From Monodelphis domestica (lineage: Eukaryota; Chordata; Mammalia; Didelphimorphia; Didelphidae): DNA of 64,000 nucleotides. The notes under the pieces were generated by a model. It was not told the DNA's origin. It saw only the letters and a list, made by a program, of their open reading frames with translations, and searched no databases. The translations under genes and the position numbers were made by a program. The DNA is taken from assembly GCF_027887165.1 (NCBI RefSeq), contig NC_077234.1, forward strand, positions 249,366,158 to 249,430,157. The letters run 5' to 3'. This document shows, piece by piece, positions 46,580 through 58,974 of the stretch; positions within the stretch are counted from its first letter, which is position 1; each line of letters starts with the position of its first letter.

Positions 46580-47860
46580 TCATAAGTCTAAGAAATTTTA
46601 AGGTTTACAGTCAGGTAAAACAAGGCATATAATTAACAAAAGTCAAGCTTTCCCTATTCCTACTGCCATAGAAATGTTTCAAATCCTTTTGGGATTACTG
46701 GGATATTAGAGGGATGTCATCAGCTATTTTGCTCAATGTTTTTATCTGCTCCTGTTTATCTTTATATATATATATACATTATATATATAAACATATATAT
46801 GTATGTATGTATGTATGGCCTTATAAAGAAGGGAGCTGAGTCGAAATAGTAAAATGAACAAGCCCACCTTCTTTAAAGCTAAGGCACTTGTGGCACAAAT
46901 GAGTGCACTAAATGCTGAAGACCCTGATTTCTCATATTAATTAGATGTTGCCATGTTTACTGAGGGATTTGACCAGCCTCTTTGCAACACCCAGCCAGAA
47001 GCAGAGCAGTCTTTTGGGTTCCAATCACAACTATTCAAAGGAATTAAAAGGCCATATGTGGTACTTTGCTAGAAAAAACAATATTTTCTGCTTTTCTAGC
47101 TTTGCAAAAGATTCTTCTATGTTGCCTCCTCAAATATCAATGCCCACAAAGGGATAGATTGACAGCACTTCCACAAAGCCCATTTTCATGGTTGTGCAAG
47201 ACCCTACACTGACTCACCTAGGGCATCATAGCTCGCTGTCCAACAGCCTTCTAAGTACTAAATTATTACTAGTCACAGTTTGTTTGTTTGTTTGCTTATT
47301 GAATTAGATTTGTCAACTTCTCTATTGCATTATTATTCCTTACTTTGGTCCTATTGGAGACAAGAGAAGCCATGGATAGACTGGGCGCACTGTTCGGCAT
47401 ATGGAGAAAGCCACAAATGCTGAATCTGTATTTTTATGCTTGTCCTTGGTCATGAAGGAGCACCCTGGAGTGTTGAAGCACTAAGAGGCAACGACTGTTG
47501 TAACTAAGAGATTTTTGTTAATGAAACTAAGGCCATGCAATGTGTTTAATGTTTTATTATACTTGTCATTTTATATTCTGTACGTCTCTGATTACAGCCT
47601 GGGGGGAGAGGGGGTCCTCTTGGCTTTCTCAACAGTGTTCTTCAAGAACCCCCCCCCCCAAGTTATAAGAATTGATATGCAACTGCAAAGTTATACCAAA
47701 GCATGTCTCTTTCAACCAAAAACCAGTGTATATACACCACAAAAGGGACCAGATCATGAGCCTGGTTCCAAAGAAGGCACTACAATGCAACAGAGCAGAG
47801 TTTCTTCTATCACCATATTACAATACACCACTATCTATATATGCCTAATTCCCTTTCAAA
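46580..47860. other. Unassigned; possible degraded retrocopy near 46850-47160
   Basis: A stretch from 46855 reads in one frame as NKPTFFKAKALVAQMSALN, EDPDFSY, a stop, then DVAMFTEGFDQPLCN and FQSQLFKGIKRPY. It looks protein-like but has stops, and I cannot place it. A (TA)n/(TATG)n tract lies at 46764-46818. C8 run near 47653. Confidence 0.35.
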
Positions 47861-47867
47861 ATATGGG

Positions 47868-48880
47868 CTGTTAAATGATAAATCTTGATAGCTGGAGACA
47901 TTATAAAATATATTTCCCTCTTCTTAATAGAGAGGTAAAGTACGACCAGTGAGAGATGTTGCATATTATGATGTAAGGAAGAGAGATCCAGGCAGGGGGT
48001 TGCAATGAGAAGCCAAGCTGAAGGAGAGATCAGCTGAAGAGCAGCAGAGGAGGGGCAGAGAGACAAGCTCCAACTGTCAACCATCTTCCAGCCTGGGAGG
48101 TGGAGGAGGAAGCGAGGTTTTCCTGGAAGCTGAGAAAGAGCCCATCGTTTGGGACCTGTCATTCCTTCTGGGACCCCAAATACCTCCACTAGGACTCGTC
48201 AAGAACTACCCGAATTCTCAAGGGGGCTTTGGATTTGGATTCACGCTGGCCAGAGCCATCCAGATCTTTCCCTGAGATTTCTCTCTCCCTGACCTGTTCC
48301 TGGACTCCTGAATTAAAAGCCAGTTAGCTGAGGAATAGGGTTCAACCAGCAGCTGGCCAGAAGAGGGTTCAAGTCACTCAGCCATGAACCCCAAGAACTT
48401 GGGGGGGCAGTCTACCATAGGGGACCAGTGTTAGGGTTTCCTACCTCCCACTTTTCTTGCCTGACACCCCTACTTCTCCTTTCCTGTATGAGCATAAATA
48501 AATTGTTTATTACTTTAGAATTAGGCCTGGCTGGTTTCTGACACTACGAAAGGGGACAGAAGATTTGGGGAGAATCACATCTCTCCCCAAAGGGGAAGGT
48601 TAGCTCTGGATCCCAGGGATCCAAACTGCCTAAGCCAAGGAACAACATCTCTCCTTGATAGTGGGGTGACCCCAGGTTTCTGAAGGGAAGTGACAGTGGG
48701 TGTCCTCCATCTCCCAGAACTATCCTCTGAGGAGACATAGTCCCTTTTGTCAGGGGGACAAGACTTGGCTGCCTGCCTCTCTCTCAGAAAAGAGAGGGGA
48801 AGAAGAATTTTCCCTCTCTCCCCCCCATTTCCCTCTCTCCTTTCATTTCCCTGCACCTCCCAATCTTTCTGTTACTATAT
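47868..48880 (+). mobile_element. LTR, plus strand
   Basis: Contains CATAAATAAATTG near 48492 as polyadenylation signal, a GC-richer U3 before it, and a CT-rich U5 (CTCTCTCCCCCCCATTTCCC) after it, similar in build to the ERV-b LTR. Start TGTTAAATGATAAATC is tentative; end not resolved. Confidence 0.5.
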
Positions 48881-50895
48881 GTTGTAGCATTTGTTCATTG
48901 AATGAATGAATTTTATTTAGCTTTTTCTTCATTTCCAGGGAAGGTCCATGGGAGTGGAGTACATCAGGAAATAAATATGATGTAAGAAATGGAAGTATCA
49001 ATGAAGCTTTAAAAACTGTGTGCTGTCAGGAACACATAAAGCCGAACTATTTAAAGGAATACAGTGCTCTAATGGGAATTATTTCTCTCAGTCTTGTATC
49101 AGGACAGTCCGGAAAGCTCTGTTTCAAAATCCCCTTCTCAGACTTTCACCAGGCATTGCACTCCCAATGTGAGACATGCCTGCATAGGTAAAAGGAAGCG
49201 TTAGAATCTCTCCTTGGAGAAGTGCTAATTGCAGTACTTTAGGACATGAAAATGAGGTAAGATATTACCATCCAACTCTCTCGTCAACGGAAAAAAGTTT
49301 AACGTGAAGTCACTCAATGACGAGGGAGAAAGGGGGCTCTTCTTAAATAGCTTCCAGCCCTACCACATTCTTAGCGAGAGAAAGAAAGCCATAAAAGGGG
49401 TTCTGCAGAGAGGAAATTTCCCCATTGCATTAATGGCTTCACTTTAAGGCGGCTGCCAGCCATCTTGGCAGCTTGCAGTTTTCCTTCATTGTCTAGTACT
49501 GCAGCCATTTTGTTTCTTTTATCTGTTTTTACTTCTCAACTACAAAAAGAAAAACAATGTTTATCTCATTTGCCCTAGATAAAAATGCTTCCTCCACCGA
49601 GGATGTTGTAAGGCTTACCACATGAAACATTTAGAGGTGCTTTATAAAGTGATGGCTCAGCTGACTATGGCAGTCAATGCTCTCTCTCCATTGGGAAAAT
49701 GACATTTTCACTCAAGTCTGCCAGCATTTTTAATTCAGTGTCAGCTTTCCTTCTAAATGTTCCATTCCTTTGGGAAAGACAACATTTCTATGGGATTTCC
49801 TATAGAAACCCGACTACAGGAAAGTTCAAAGATCCGCCAAGTCAGAAAATAGAGTCGGAGGAGGTCGCGTTGTCGTCCAGGGATCTTCACATGAAATAGG
49901 CTTCGAGTTCGCCCAATTGGCCACGTGGCGCTGTGGCGCCATCTTGGCTCAAGTTTGCATTTTAAGATGGTGCAGAGTTGCCTTTTGGAAAGCACCAAAG
50001 CAGCTACTGATTGAGTGGAGGCATAAAAGAGCCCAATAATCTTGACTCCTCTCTGCCTTTCCAGCTGAGAATCACCAAAGGACTTTGTTCAGGTGACTTC
50101 CTAAAAGAAGGCCCAGCAGCTGGTCCTGTTCCCAGGTGTATCCTGTAGCTCTCCCAAGGCTTGCCTTCACGTGGCTGTAAATCCCTGGTATTTAATTAAA
50201 GCACACGTCCTGCTTGGGGAATTCTAAACTTAGGCATGAACTGCTTCTCGTTATTGTTCTTTTCTGATCTTGGCTGAACAAGGACCATCTCAGGACTACT
50301 GTGGCCAGCCTTGGAGGTGGCCTTGTGAAGTTCTAGAGGCCTAAAGGTGCTGTTGGGTCAGAAGAGAATGACAGCAAGGAAGGAATTCCTAGCAATTGCC
50401 CTTGGCAAGAACACCCACTGGCCAGAGCTCTGGGCTAAGCCTCCAAAGGTTACCAGCAAATATACAAAGAAATGTTCAAGTAATGCGAAGTCAGGTGAAG
50501 TAAAAAGTGCTTGATGAGGTTCTAATTCCAGATGCTCAGCAGATTGTGTCATTCTAAACTAAGTTATTGGATTCTATTTCAGTGTGGATAGAATTTGTGG
50601 GTGTGCTAGAGCAGCTTGCCTTTCCTATACCTGATTCATAGCATCCATTACGTATTCTTTTATGCACGTTGTAGGGAAATCCTTTCTCCATGAGAGCTCT
50701 AGGTTACACTCTGAGTAAATCATGCCAGAGCACTAAGGGGAGGTCTAACGAGCTGAAGAAGATGAGAATTGCTTTTTTGTTTGGGGTTTTTTCCCCTTGG
50801 TGGATAGTAGAAACCCAGAAAGGATGTAACAAGGAAATGGCTACTTCCCTGCAGCAAAACTGTTTACAGGAGTACTCCTTTTTAGAAATAACTGA
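48881..50895. other. 2-kb repeat-free stretch
   Basis: I find no SINE, LINE, LTR or coding frame in these 2 kb, which is unusual in this window. It has balanced composition and several CpG-containing segments near 49840-49945. It could be conserved non-coding or regulatory DNA. Confidence 0.45.
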
Positions 50896-51097
50896 ACTGG
50901 TGGCAAGTAGGTTGTTCAGTGGATTGAGAACCAGGCCAAAAAACAAGGGGACCCTGGGTTCAAATCTGAACTCAGGCACTTCCTAGCCATATTACCCTGA
51001 ACAAGTCATTTAACCCCCAATGCCTAGCCCTTAGTGCTCTTCTGATTTGGAACCAATATATAGTATTGATCCTAAGACAGAAGATAAAGATTTTTTT
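50896..51097 (+). mobile_element. Marsupial CORE-SINE, plus strand, diverged
   Basis: GTTGTTCAGTGGATTGAGAACC, CTGGGTTCAAATCTGAACTCAG, TTTAACCCCCAATGCCTAGCCC, tail ACAGAAGATAAAGATTTTTT. More diverged than the other copies. Confidence 0.88.
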
Positions 51098-51319
51098 AAA
51101 AAGAAGGAAGAAAGAACTGAACAGAATACTCTGCCAAGAGGAAATATTAAACTATATTATCATATTTTTATTTTCCACTTAAGCAGGGAAGACTTGACAG
51201 TGTCATAATTATAGTTTGGTTAGGATTGCAATCTGTTCCCAAAGTCTTCAACTATTTCTTCATTCTAACCAAATAATCTGTTTTATATTCCAATGACAAA
51301 ATCACTTTTGGAAAACAAT

Positions 51320-51495
51320 ATGGATGGCTTAAAGAATAGTACTGCTCTTTGAGTTAAGTGGACCTTAGTTCAAATCCTGCCTCTATCACTTATCAGATTT
51401 ATGGCCCAATCAAGTTTTTCTTAGGCTCAGATTCTTATCTGTAAAATGGTGATGATGGTAGTGCCTCTCTCACAGGATTATTGTAAGGACCAAGA
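51320..51495 (+). mobile_element. MIR, plus strand
   Basis: CCTTAGTTCAAATCCTGCCTCTATCAC, TTCTTATCTGTAAAATGGTGATG, TCTCACAGGATTATTGTAAGG. Confidence 0.8.
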
Positions 51496-51923
51496 TTTTG
51501 ATTTTTTTTTTTTTTAATGTGGGGAGCCAAGAATTGCTGAATTTGCAAAGAATCCTGACATTTGTTGTCTTCTTCTGGCACTAATGATCTGACCTTTCAA
51601 GATCTCCTAAGCAATCAGTTCACAAATAAACAAGGGCTAAAGGCAATTATAAAAGAGAAAATAGATCATTTCAGTCACTTGCCAGAACAAAATCAATGTA
51701 TGTGAGGTTAGAAGTGAGGCAGATGATTGAGGGGAAAGTTTCATAAAATGTCTCAGACAAATTTCTGCAATAAGTACCCAGATTTGTGTTGAATATTGTC
51801 AAGCAATCTAAGAATAATATGATAATCTTATAGATAAAATTCAAAATAATGTGATAACATACTCAGATGATTTGAGTATTTTGGGTTTCAGTAGTCAACC
51901 TAGAGCTTAAAAATCACATATAG
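51496..51923. other. No feature recognised
   Basis: AT-rich, unassigned. Confidence 0.4.
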
Positions 51924-52117
51924 GGGACAGCTGGGTAGCTCAGTGGATTGAGAACCAGGCCTAGAGATGGAAGGTTCTCAGTTCAAATCTTACCTCAGAT
52001 ACTTCCTAGCTGTGTGACCCTGGGCAAGTCACTTAACCCCCATTGCCTAGCCCTTATCACTCTTCTGCCTTAGAAATGATATAATAGATTCTAAGACTGA
52101 AGGTAAGGGTTTTTAAA
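51924..52117 (+). mobile_element. Marsupial CORE-SINE, plus strand
   Basis: GGACAGCTGGGTAGCTCAGTGG to GGTAAGGGTTTTTAAA. AAAAATCACATATA flanks it on both sides, a 14-bp target duplication. Confidence 0.92.
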
Positions 52118-53439
52118 AAATCACATATACAACATGAAATCTTCCTAGAATGCATATCAAATTGATTCTCAAGAGATAAAAGTCTAAATGATATACTGTC
52201 TATATGTAAACAATGAAATGGGTACCAAGAGAATCTTTCAAATAATTCATACCTATCCTATTAAAAAAAAAACCCTCTTTGAAGTAGCCAGAAAAAAATC
52301 AGGTAATAGTGAATAGTTGTTGCTGGCTCTTCCTACCCCCACCTTACACACACATACCTAATTATAAAAAATAATTATAATTTTGGCTGTCGAGTACAGA
52401 AGATAATAAATAAATGAGAACATTAGATAAGCAAATACTTTAGATAAGTTACTAAAAGTGAATTATAATTAAATATGCACTACCCTTTTATGAATAAGAT
52501 TCAGGAAGTAATAGTGAAAACAAGTAATCAGAGTAAATGAATGTCAGTAGAAATATTTAACCTGCAAATAATTTGCCTTGCTAATTACTCTTTTATTTAT
52601 CCTACATTACTGGGGGGGTGGGGGAACAAGGAATTAAACATGTGACCTTCAATTATTATACACAAATATTAAAATAGCAGTGATGCTTTTCCTTTCAAAA
52701 TTTCTTTGGTATCAAAAAAATAAGAGAAACTGGATATCAAAGGTGTATTCTAAGCACATAACCTCAGAGTTAGAGGGCTATTCTGGTGCCATCTACTTAA
52801 ATTTACATCTGAAAAGAATCCTCCTCTATAATGTTCCTAACAAGTAGTCTTCTGATCATACTAAAGCATCATAGAGTATTGGGACAATCAAAAATGCTGA
52901 GAGTCACAGTTCTGGGTATTAAATTAATTCTCTTAGTAACAAGGCTCCAAAATCCAGCCACATGGATCCAAAATGCAATTTTGGAAGCCCATTATTCAGT
53001 CCTCCCTTAGATGTCCCAAGAATCTCTAATTGACAAAGAGTCAATGAGGAGGTAATCCATCATCCTCTTCATCCCTCTCCAATTCTTTGAGTGATGGTGA
53101 ACAATCACATACCTAGTCCCATGCCCCCAATGTCTAGAAGGAGAAATAAAGTTCTGTCCAGTTAGGAGTGACTTCTTCCATTGTTTCTTCCTAGAAGATC
53201 CAAGGATTCTATTCTGCTGCTTGGAGACCCACCTGCCCTAAACTAGTTCCTACTTACCAGGCAAGATAAAATCCATAATTTCACTTTTTTATCTATTAAC
53301 CTACAATAGAAGATCTTCTAGGTTGTAGCATTCCCTGAATTTCATAAGAACAAAGGAATGAGTAGGAAGGTTGGAGGAACAGATCTGAGTCTCAATTTAA
53401 AACCCCAAAATAGAAATAATTCAATATATTAGAAATAAA
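52118..53439. other. Mostly unassigned; possible CR1/L3 scrap at 52755-52870
   Basis: CATCTGAAAAGAATCCTCCTC and AACAAGTAGTCTTCTGATCAT recall an old CR1-type repeat. The rest shows no feature; a G7 run lies near 52613. Confidence 0.35.
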
Positions 53440-53660
53440 TCCCTTAAGATAGCACACAACCCTTAGGAAAACCTGGATCCAAATGCCACCTTTAACATTT
53501 GCTTGTTGAGAATCAACTATGGGCAAGTCGTTGAATCTCTCTCCAAACCTGAGTGTCCTCTTCTTTAAGCGTGGACCCTCATAGTATCCACCTTGCATTT
53601 ATTCTGAGAACCAAAGAAGATAGTGTATGTAGAACATGTTGTACATTCGAAAGCCTTCTA
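53440..53660 (+). mobile_element. MIR, plus strand
   Basis: GGGCAAGTCGTTGAATCTCTC, CTGAGTGTCCTCTTCTTTAAG, then the 3' part ATAGTGTATGTAGAACATG. Confidence 0.65.
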
Positions 53661-54120
53661 TGTCAGCAATTCTTTTTTCTTCTTTTTAAAATAACAGAAA
53701 TTCTAAAAGACCTCTAGTAAAGAGAAACTACTACTTCTCCAGGTAGATTATTCTGTTTTTTGCTTATCTATTCATTAGATAATTTTCTCTTTCAATTGAA
53801 CCTAAATATTTCTACAAATTCTGTTTTCAGGAGTCAAAGAAAACAATCCTAATCTCTCTTCCATTTGATAGCTTTTCAGTTAGTTGAGGACATTTAATAA
53901 AAACATTTTTTAAAAAAGGAAATTTTTTTGTATGCAAAAAGCAACAGTGCTATAGATGAGAATGGGAAATGTTATCCTGATTTTCAAAAATACAAAATTT
54001 TAACTACAGACCAATACTCTTGTGTGCATTTTATAAGTTCCTGGAGTCCATGGACTGTATCTGCTTATGAAAAAAACAAAACTCCTCCTCATCCTAAGAA
54101 GGGGAGGAAATAAAATCAAC
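53661..54120. other. No feature recognised
   Basis: AT-rich, no gene or clear repeat. Confidence 0.4.
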
Positions 54121-54250
54121 TATGTCAACAAGCATTTAATAAGTCCCAACTATGTTTAAGGTACTCTGAGAAGCTCTAGGAATACAAAGAGAAGCCAAAA
54201 CACAGTTCCTTCTCTGAAGCAGACCACAGAATATTGGGAAGATCAATATG
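54121..54250 (-). mobile_element. L2 3' end, minus strand
   Basis: CAACAAGCATTTAATAAGTCCC, then TCTAGGAATACAAAGAGAAG: reverse complement of the L2 terminus. Confidence 0.8.
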
Positions 54251-54283
54251 CAAACAACTACATACATCAAAAACATATATGGG

Positions 54284-54480
54284 GGAAGGGAGCTGGGGAG
54301 CTCAGTGGATTGAGAGTCAGGCCTAGAGATGGAAGGTCCTGGGTTCAAGTCTGGCCTCAGACACTTCCCAGCTTTTGTGACCCTGGGCAAGTCACTTGAC
54401 CCCCATTGCCTAGCCCTTAACACTCTTCAGCCTTGGAACCAATACACAGTATTGATTCCAACACAGAAGGTAAGGGCTTA
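54284..54480 (+). mobile_element. Marsupial CORE-SINE, plus strand
   Basis: GAGCTCAGTGGATTGAGAGTC to CAGAAGGTAAGGGCTTAAG. AAAACATATAT flanks both ends. High similarity to the consensus. Confidence 0.92.
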
Positions 54481-54783
54481 AGAAAAACAAAACATATATA
54501 AGATGCTGGAAACTTTTTCTATATCAATGGTACTCATCTCTGATACATAAGAATACTCTGCCTCCTGCATTCCTAAAATGTGCCAGTAACTAGTTACATT
54601 GTCAAAAAAGAGGCGGGGGAGGGTGAATCTATCAAGAAATATTCTTAATGAAGTCATGCTAGTTCTTTGTTGTTATTATATTCCTTTCTAAATGCTCAAA
54701 CACCTTTAGTACTGCGCATATACCTTTACTGATAGGTTTCAAAGTATAATAGAAATCAGCATCAAGGTTATTGGAAATCTGTT
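54481..54783. other. No feature recognised
   Basis: Spacer before ERV-c. The missing 5' part of ERV-c could have ended here. Confidence 0.3.
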
Positions 54784-55339
54784 AGGAATTCCTGCAATGG
54801 AGTCAAGAATTTTTTCCGGATGTGGGGCTGGAGGAGCTTAGACAAACTGCATGCTACATTTTTCAAGCTGATAGAGATAAGCATGCAGAAGAAAAGAATG
54901 ACCTCATAGAGGACCTTACAAAAACAACTCAAAAGAGGCTAACCAGAAATGAAGGGAAAGTGAAATTAAAGACGTGAAAGCTGTAGCAAACCTTAGATCC
55001 TATAAACCAAGGACAGACTATGCACCCAGGCAACAAAGAGCAAACCCACTGAGATGTTACCTGTGTAACAAATTTGGGCACTTCATGACAGAATGCCACT
55101 GTAGGGGACAATTCTCTGGGCAGGCAAACAGAAAGAATAGAGGATTTTATTACAATAACAATTGCTGGAGGCAAAACTCTTATGGATACAACGATAGAAA
55201 CAACAGGTTTACCACATACCAGACACAGGAACAAACTAACTGTTGTTCACATAGCTGTTGCCATGGATCCCAGCAAGCTCCTGATTTATACACTGTGCAA
55301 GATTATATTAAAAATGGAGCCAGACCTAAATTCTCATAG
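54784..55339 (+). pseudogene. ERV-c gag remnant (capsid end and nucleocapsid)
   Basis: 54784-54970 encodes a diverged capsid C-terminus (EELRQTACYIFQADRDKH). A +1/-1 shift follows, then 54974-55339 encodes the nucleocapsid with one zinc knuckle, CYLCNKFGHFMTEC, all four ligands kept, followed by a basic Asn/Arg/Gln-rich tail. Nucleocapsid binds genomic RNA in the virion. The frame has no ATG at its start and ends at a stop near 55338. Confidence 0.85.
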
Positions 55340-55669
55340 GTGGCAGGGGCAAATGGCCAAACAAAAAGGGGTATGTTCATTATAAAGGTGTACTCAGCAA
55401 TGCACAGAGCAAAAAACAAGGCAACAGGAATTAGCTAATGGAGCACATGATAGAAGCATCGTAATACAAACTAACAACAATACAGTAAGTACTGAGTGTA
55501 AGGAAGAAGAACAAATAAATACAGAAACAACACTAACTAGTGTGAGCAATGAAGCAACAGTAAGCTGTGAAGAAGAAAACAGATTCAAAAGCAATAAGAT
55601 CAAGTGTGAAACAATGAAGCAAAAGGAAGCTGTGGGGAAATTACTAAATCCTGGGAAGACAACAGCAGT

Positions 55670-55954
55670 ATGAAATTCTGGCAGTGCAAAGAAGTGCAAT
55701 CAAATAGAGAGGTGGACTTTGATGAACAGGCGTTACAGATCAAGTTCCCCGACCCAACCATGTTGGCCCCTATTAAAGAGAAACACTTGCCATCAAATAG
55801 ATTGGAGCCTCACATGTCATTAAAAGTGGGGGAACAAATCTATGACCTCCTAGTGGACACAGGTGCAAGCAAGTCTGTGTTGGAAACACCTCCTGAGGGG
55901 TCAATGGAAGTTATAAGAGCTACAGGTAGACCTCAGAGAGTAGCAAAATTATAG
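55670..55954 (+). pseudogene. ERV-c protease remnant
   Basis: Contains the aspartic protease active-site motif LLVDTGASKSVL and an upstream basic region. The frame ends at 55954, soon after it; the flap and the rest continue in other frames. The catalytic Asp is kept. Confidence 0.8.
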
Positions 55955-56199
55955 CCAAAGGTGGTATCCTTGGGTCCCCTGTCTGTGGACTATGAGCTTC
56001 TCCTCATGCCTTCCTGCCCTATGAACTTATTGGATAGGGATTTGTTGTGCAAATTCAGGGCAATATCTAGTGCACACCCTCTGGAAATATATCACTTCAT
56101 CTTCCAGAGGAATCTTTGAAAGCATTTCCAATTCTTAGATTCAGTAGAGACAGAGGGGGATACAGGATCAGTTTACCCATTCCTAAAGATCTCTGGTCT

Positions 56200-57192
56200 G
56201 TGTCTTCTACAGACATGGGATTATTAAAGTCAGGGTGAGGATAAAAGGTGAACCTCCTCCTTGCATACCATAATACAGACTTAGCAAAAAAGGCTATAGA
56301 GGGAATAAAACCAATTGTTGAATCCCTAATACAACAAAGGATAACAGTACCATGATACTCTGAATTTAATACTCCAATACTTTCAATTTAAAAAATCAAA
56401 CATAGATGAAAAGTCTACAAATTCATTCAAGATTTAAGAGCTGTGAATTACTATGTTATTAAAAGCCATCCTGTAAAACCAATCCCAGCAACTATCATCT
56501 CCTCAATCCCAAGTCATGCTAGATATTTCACTGTGGTAGACTTATGTTCAGCTTTCTTTTCAATCCCAATTCATGAGGATTACCAAAAGATATTTGCATT
56601 CACCTGGAATGGGTCCGAATGGACCTAGACTTGTTTGTCACAAGCTTATTTGGAAAGCCCTTCCATCTTCTCCCAAATCCTTAATAAAGACCTCAAAACA
56701 ATCAAATTTAAGGAGAACAAACTAGTGCATTTCATGGATGACATCCTGCTAGCTTCCCTGAATGCAAAAGTTTGTCTTAGGGACAACAAATTTCTTTTGT
56801 GTGAATTATATAAGCAAGGACATAAGGTTTCCAAAGCAAAACTACAGGGGTACTTGCCAAGGGTTGAGTATTTAGGGTTCATATTTGGGGGGGGGGGTTC
56901 TAGAAGTATTACCCAGAAGAAAATTGCAAATATCCAAAAACTGAGTGTACCTAAAACTAATAAGCAGCTCAGAGCAATTCTTAGGACAATGGGATTCTGT
57001 TGTCAATGGATCCCTGGGTACATTGAGATAAATAAGTGTCTTACTGATTTGACTAGAAACGCAGAAACTGAACCTTTAAAGCTCAAACCAGAATATCTGC
57101 AAGCCATTGCAAATCTAAAAGAATCTATACTTTCTGCTCTAGCACTTGGGATTCCAAACTATTCAAAACCATTTCAGTTATTTGTAAATTAG
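56200..57192 (+). pseudogene. ERV-c reverse transcriptase remnant
   Basis: 56443-56628 contains YFTVVDLCSAFFSIPIHED and KIFAFTWNG, the first catalytic block. An in-frame TAG at 56626 breaks it. The same frame resumes with SPSIFSQIL and the polymerase box FMDDILLAS (a YMDD variant), then VEYLGFIFG, and reaches the connection region by 57192. Three catalytic Asp positions look preserved, but the gene is dead. Confidence 0.85.
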
Positions 57193-57468
57193 TGCAAAGG
57201 GATAGTGTCTGGTGTGCTAACACAGATACTATGACAAAATTACTATCCTATAGGCTATTACAGTTGTCAGCTTGACCCAATAGCTTCATGAACAGTTCCT
57301 TGTTTGTGAGGAGTAGCAGCTACAGCAGTGATAGTGTAAAACTCAGCTGATTTAGTTTTGGGGTGCCCTTTGACAGTATATTGTTCCCACAAAATTGATG
57401 CACTTATGAGAAAATTTCATACTTAAGCTTTTTCTGACTAGAGAATTTCCAGGTAAAAAATAATTCCT

Positions 57469-57876
57469 TTGGGTAATGAAAGCATACAGCTAAAGAGGTA
57501 TAGTGTGTTAAATCCAGCAACACTACTACCAGACTTACCAATGAATGGGGAACCATTGCATGAATGTGAAAAAGTGGTTAAACTGGTAGACCAACCAAGG
57601 CACAATTTAAAAGATACGCCTATTCGAAATCCCAACTTGGTACTTTTTACCAATGGGTCTTCATACATGCACAATGGTATCAGATACATGGGAGCTGCAG
57701 TAATCATGGAGTTTGAGACTCTATGGTATGCCTCACTACCCAAAAACATAAGTCCCTTAGAGGCTGAGCTGATTACATTGAAGCAAGCCTGCATTCTTGC
57801 GGATGGCAAAGTGGCTAATATAGACTCTCGATATGTGTTTTTGATCTGCCATGCAAGGTTCAATTTGAAAATATAA
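57469..57876 (+). pseudogene. ERV-c RNase H remnant
   Basis: Contains LVLFTNGSSYMHNG and SPLEAELITLKQAC. In functional enzymes the first motif reads FTDGSS; here the first catalytic Asp is Asn. The second motif with its Glu is kept. Confidence 0.85.
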
Positions 57877-58439
57877 TGGGTTCATAATAGCAGGAGGAAA
57901 GCAAATAGCGCATGCAGAAATAATAACAGTTGCTAGCAACTATCCAAAAGCCAAAACAGATAGCTATGATACACTGCTGAGGACATACTTTTAGTAGATA
58001 CCTGGTGTCAAAAGGAAATTATAGGACTGATGTAATAGCAAAATATGCAGCCCAAAAAGTTCCATTTTATATCATGAATCTTTCCATCATAGAGTCAACA
58101 GATCTCCAAAAAGCATATCTGAACTCTGAGATTCAAACATGGAAAGAAAAGTTTGGAACTAGAGAAGCAAATGGCATGTGGGTCACAGACACTGGAAAAC
58201 CAATCTTGCCAAATGAGTTTCACAACCATATATGTTAAGCAATCCATAAGAAAGAACAGTTTGGCACTCAGACATTAGTGGACACAATAAAACAAACTTG
58301 GATTGCCCCAGGAATTAGTACCATTGCAAGCAGGGTCTGAACTAGCTGTTCTATCTGTTAAAGATTAAATTTAGGTAGCATTTAGAAAGAAAGATTTAGA
58401 AAGAAGACCCCTAGCATACTCTCCATTTGAAAATTTGTA

Positions 58440-58968
58440 GATAAACTACATTAGCATGCCAAAGGCAGGGAAATACAAGTTTTGCTTGGTATTGGTGGAT
58501 AAGTTAATGTGGCCTGAAGCATTTCCATCTACTACAAACACAGCAGGCTTTGTAGTAAAAGTATTGCTAAGGTAGATTATTCTTAGATTTGGGATTCCAT
58601 TCTCCATAGACTTGAACAAGGGATCACACTTTACGCATGAAGTGTTAAAGAAAGTGTATGAAAATGTAGGTATAACAGCAAAATTTCATGTGTCCTATCA
58701 CCCACAGAGCTCTGGACAAGTTGAAATGTTCAATAGAGTGATAAAGACAATGGTGGGAAAACTTTGTACAGAGACTCATCTCAAATGGCCAGATATTCTT
58801 TCAATACCAGTGTTTTACCTAAGAACTAGACCTCAAGTTGATTTACATACATTACCATATGAAATGTTATATGGTCATCTACTGTTGCAAGTCAAAACTT
58901 GCAAAACTGCTTATGCCTCAAAGTTAGGACGGGATATGCAAATTGATTCCTACATAGTTGCTTTGTAA
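58440..58968 (+). pseudogene. ERV-c integrase remnant
   Basis: KYKFCLVLVDKLMWPEAFPS holds the first catalytic Asp. After a stop near 58573 the frame continues with LNKGSHFT, where the second catalytic Asp is replaced by Asn, and YHPQSSGQVEMFNR, which keeps the Glu. The zinc-binding N-terminus is partly visible from about 58240. Confidence 0.85.
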
Positions 58969-58974
58969 GAAAGG

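Noticed and set aside
2386..54480. tRNA genes suggested by SINE heads (AGCTCAGTGGATTGAGAG...GGTTCAAATC)
   Set aside because: These are the tRNA-like heads with A and B boxes of CORE-SINEs; each continues into the CORE and tail.
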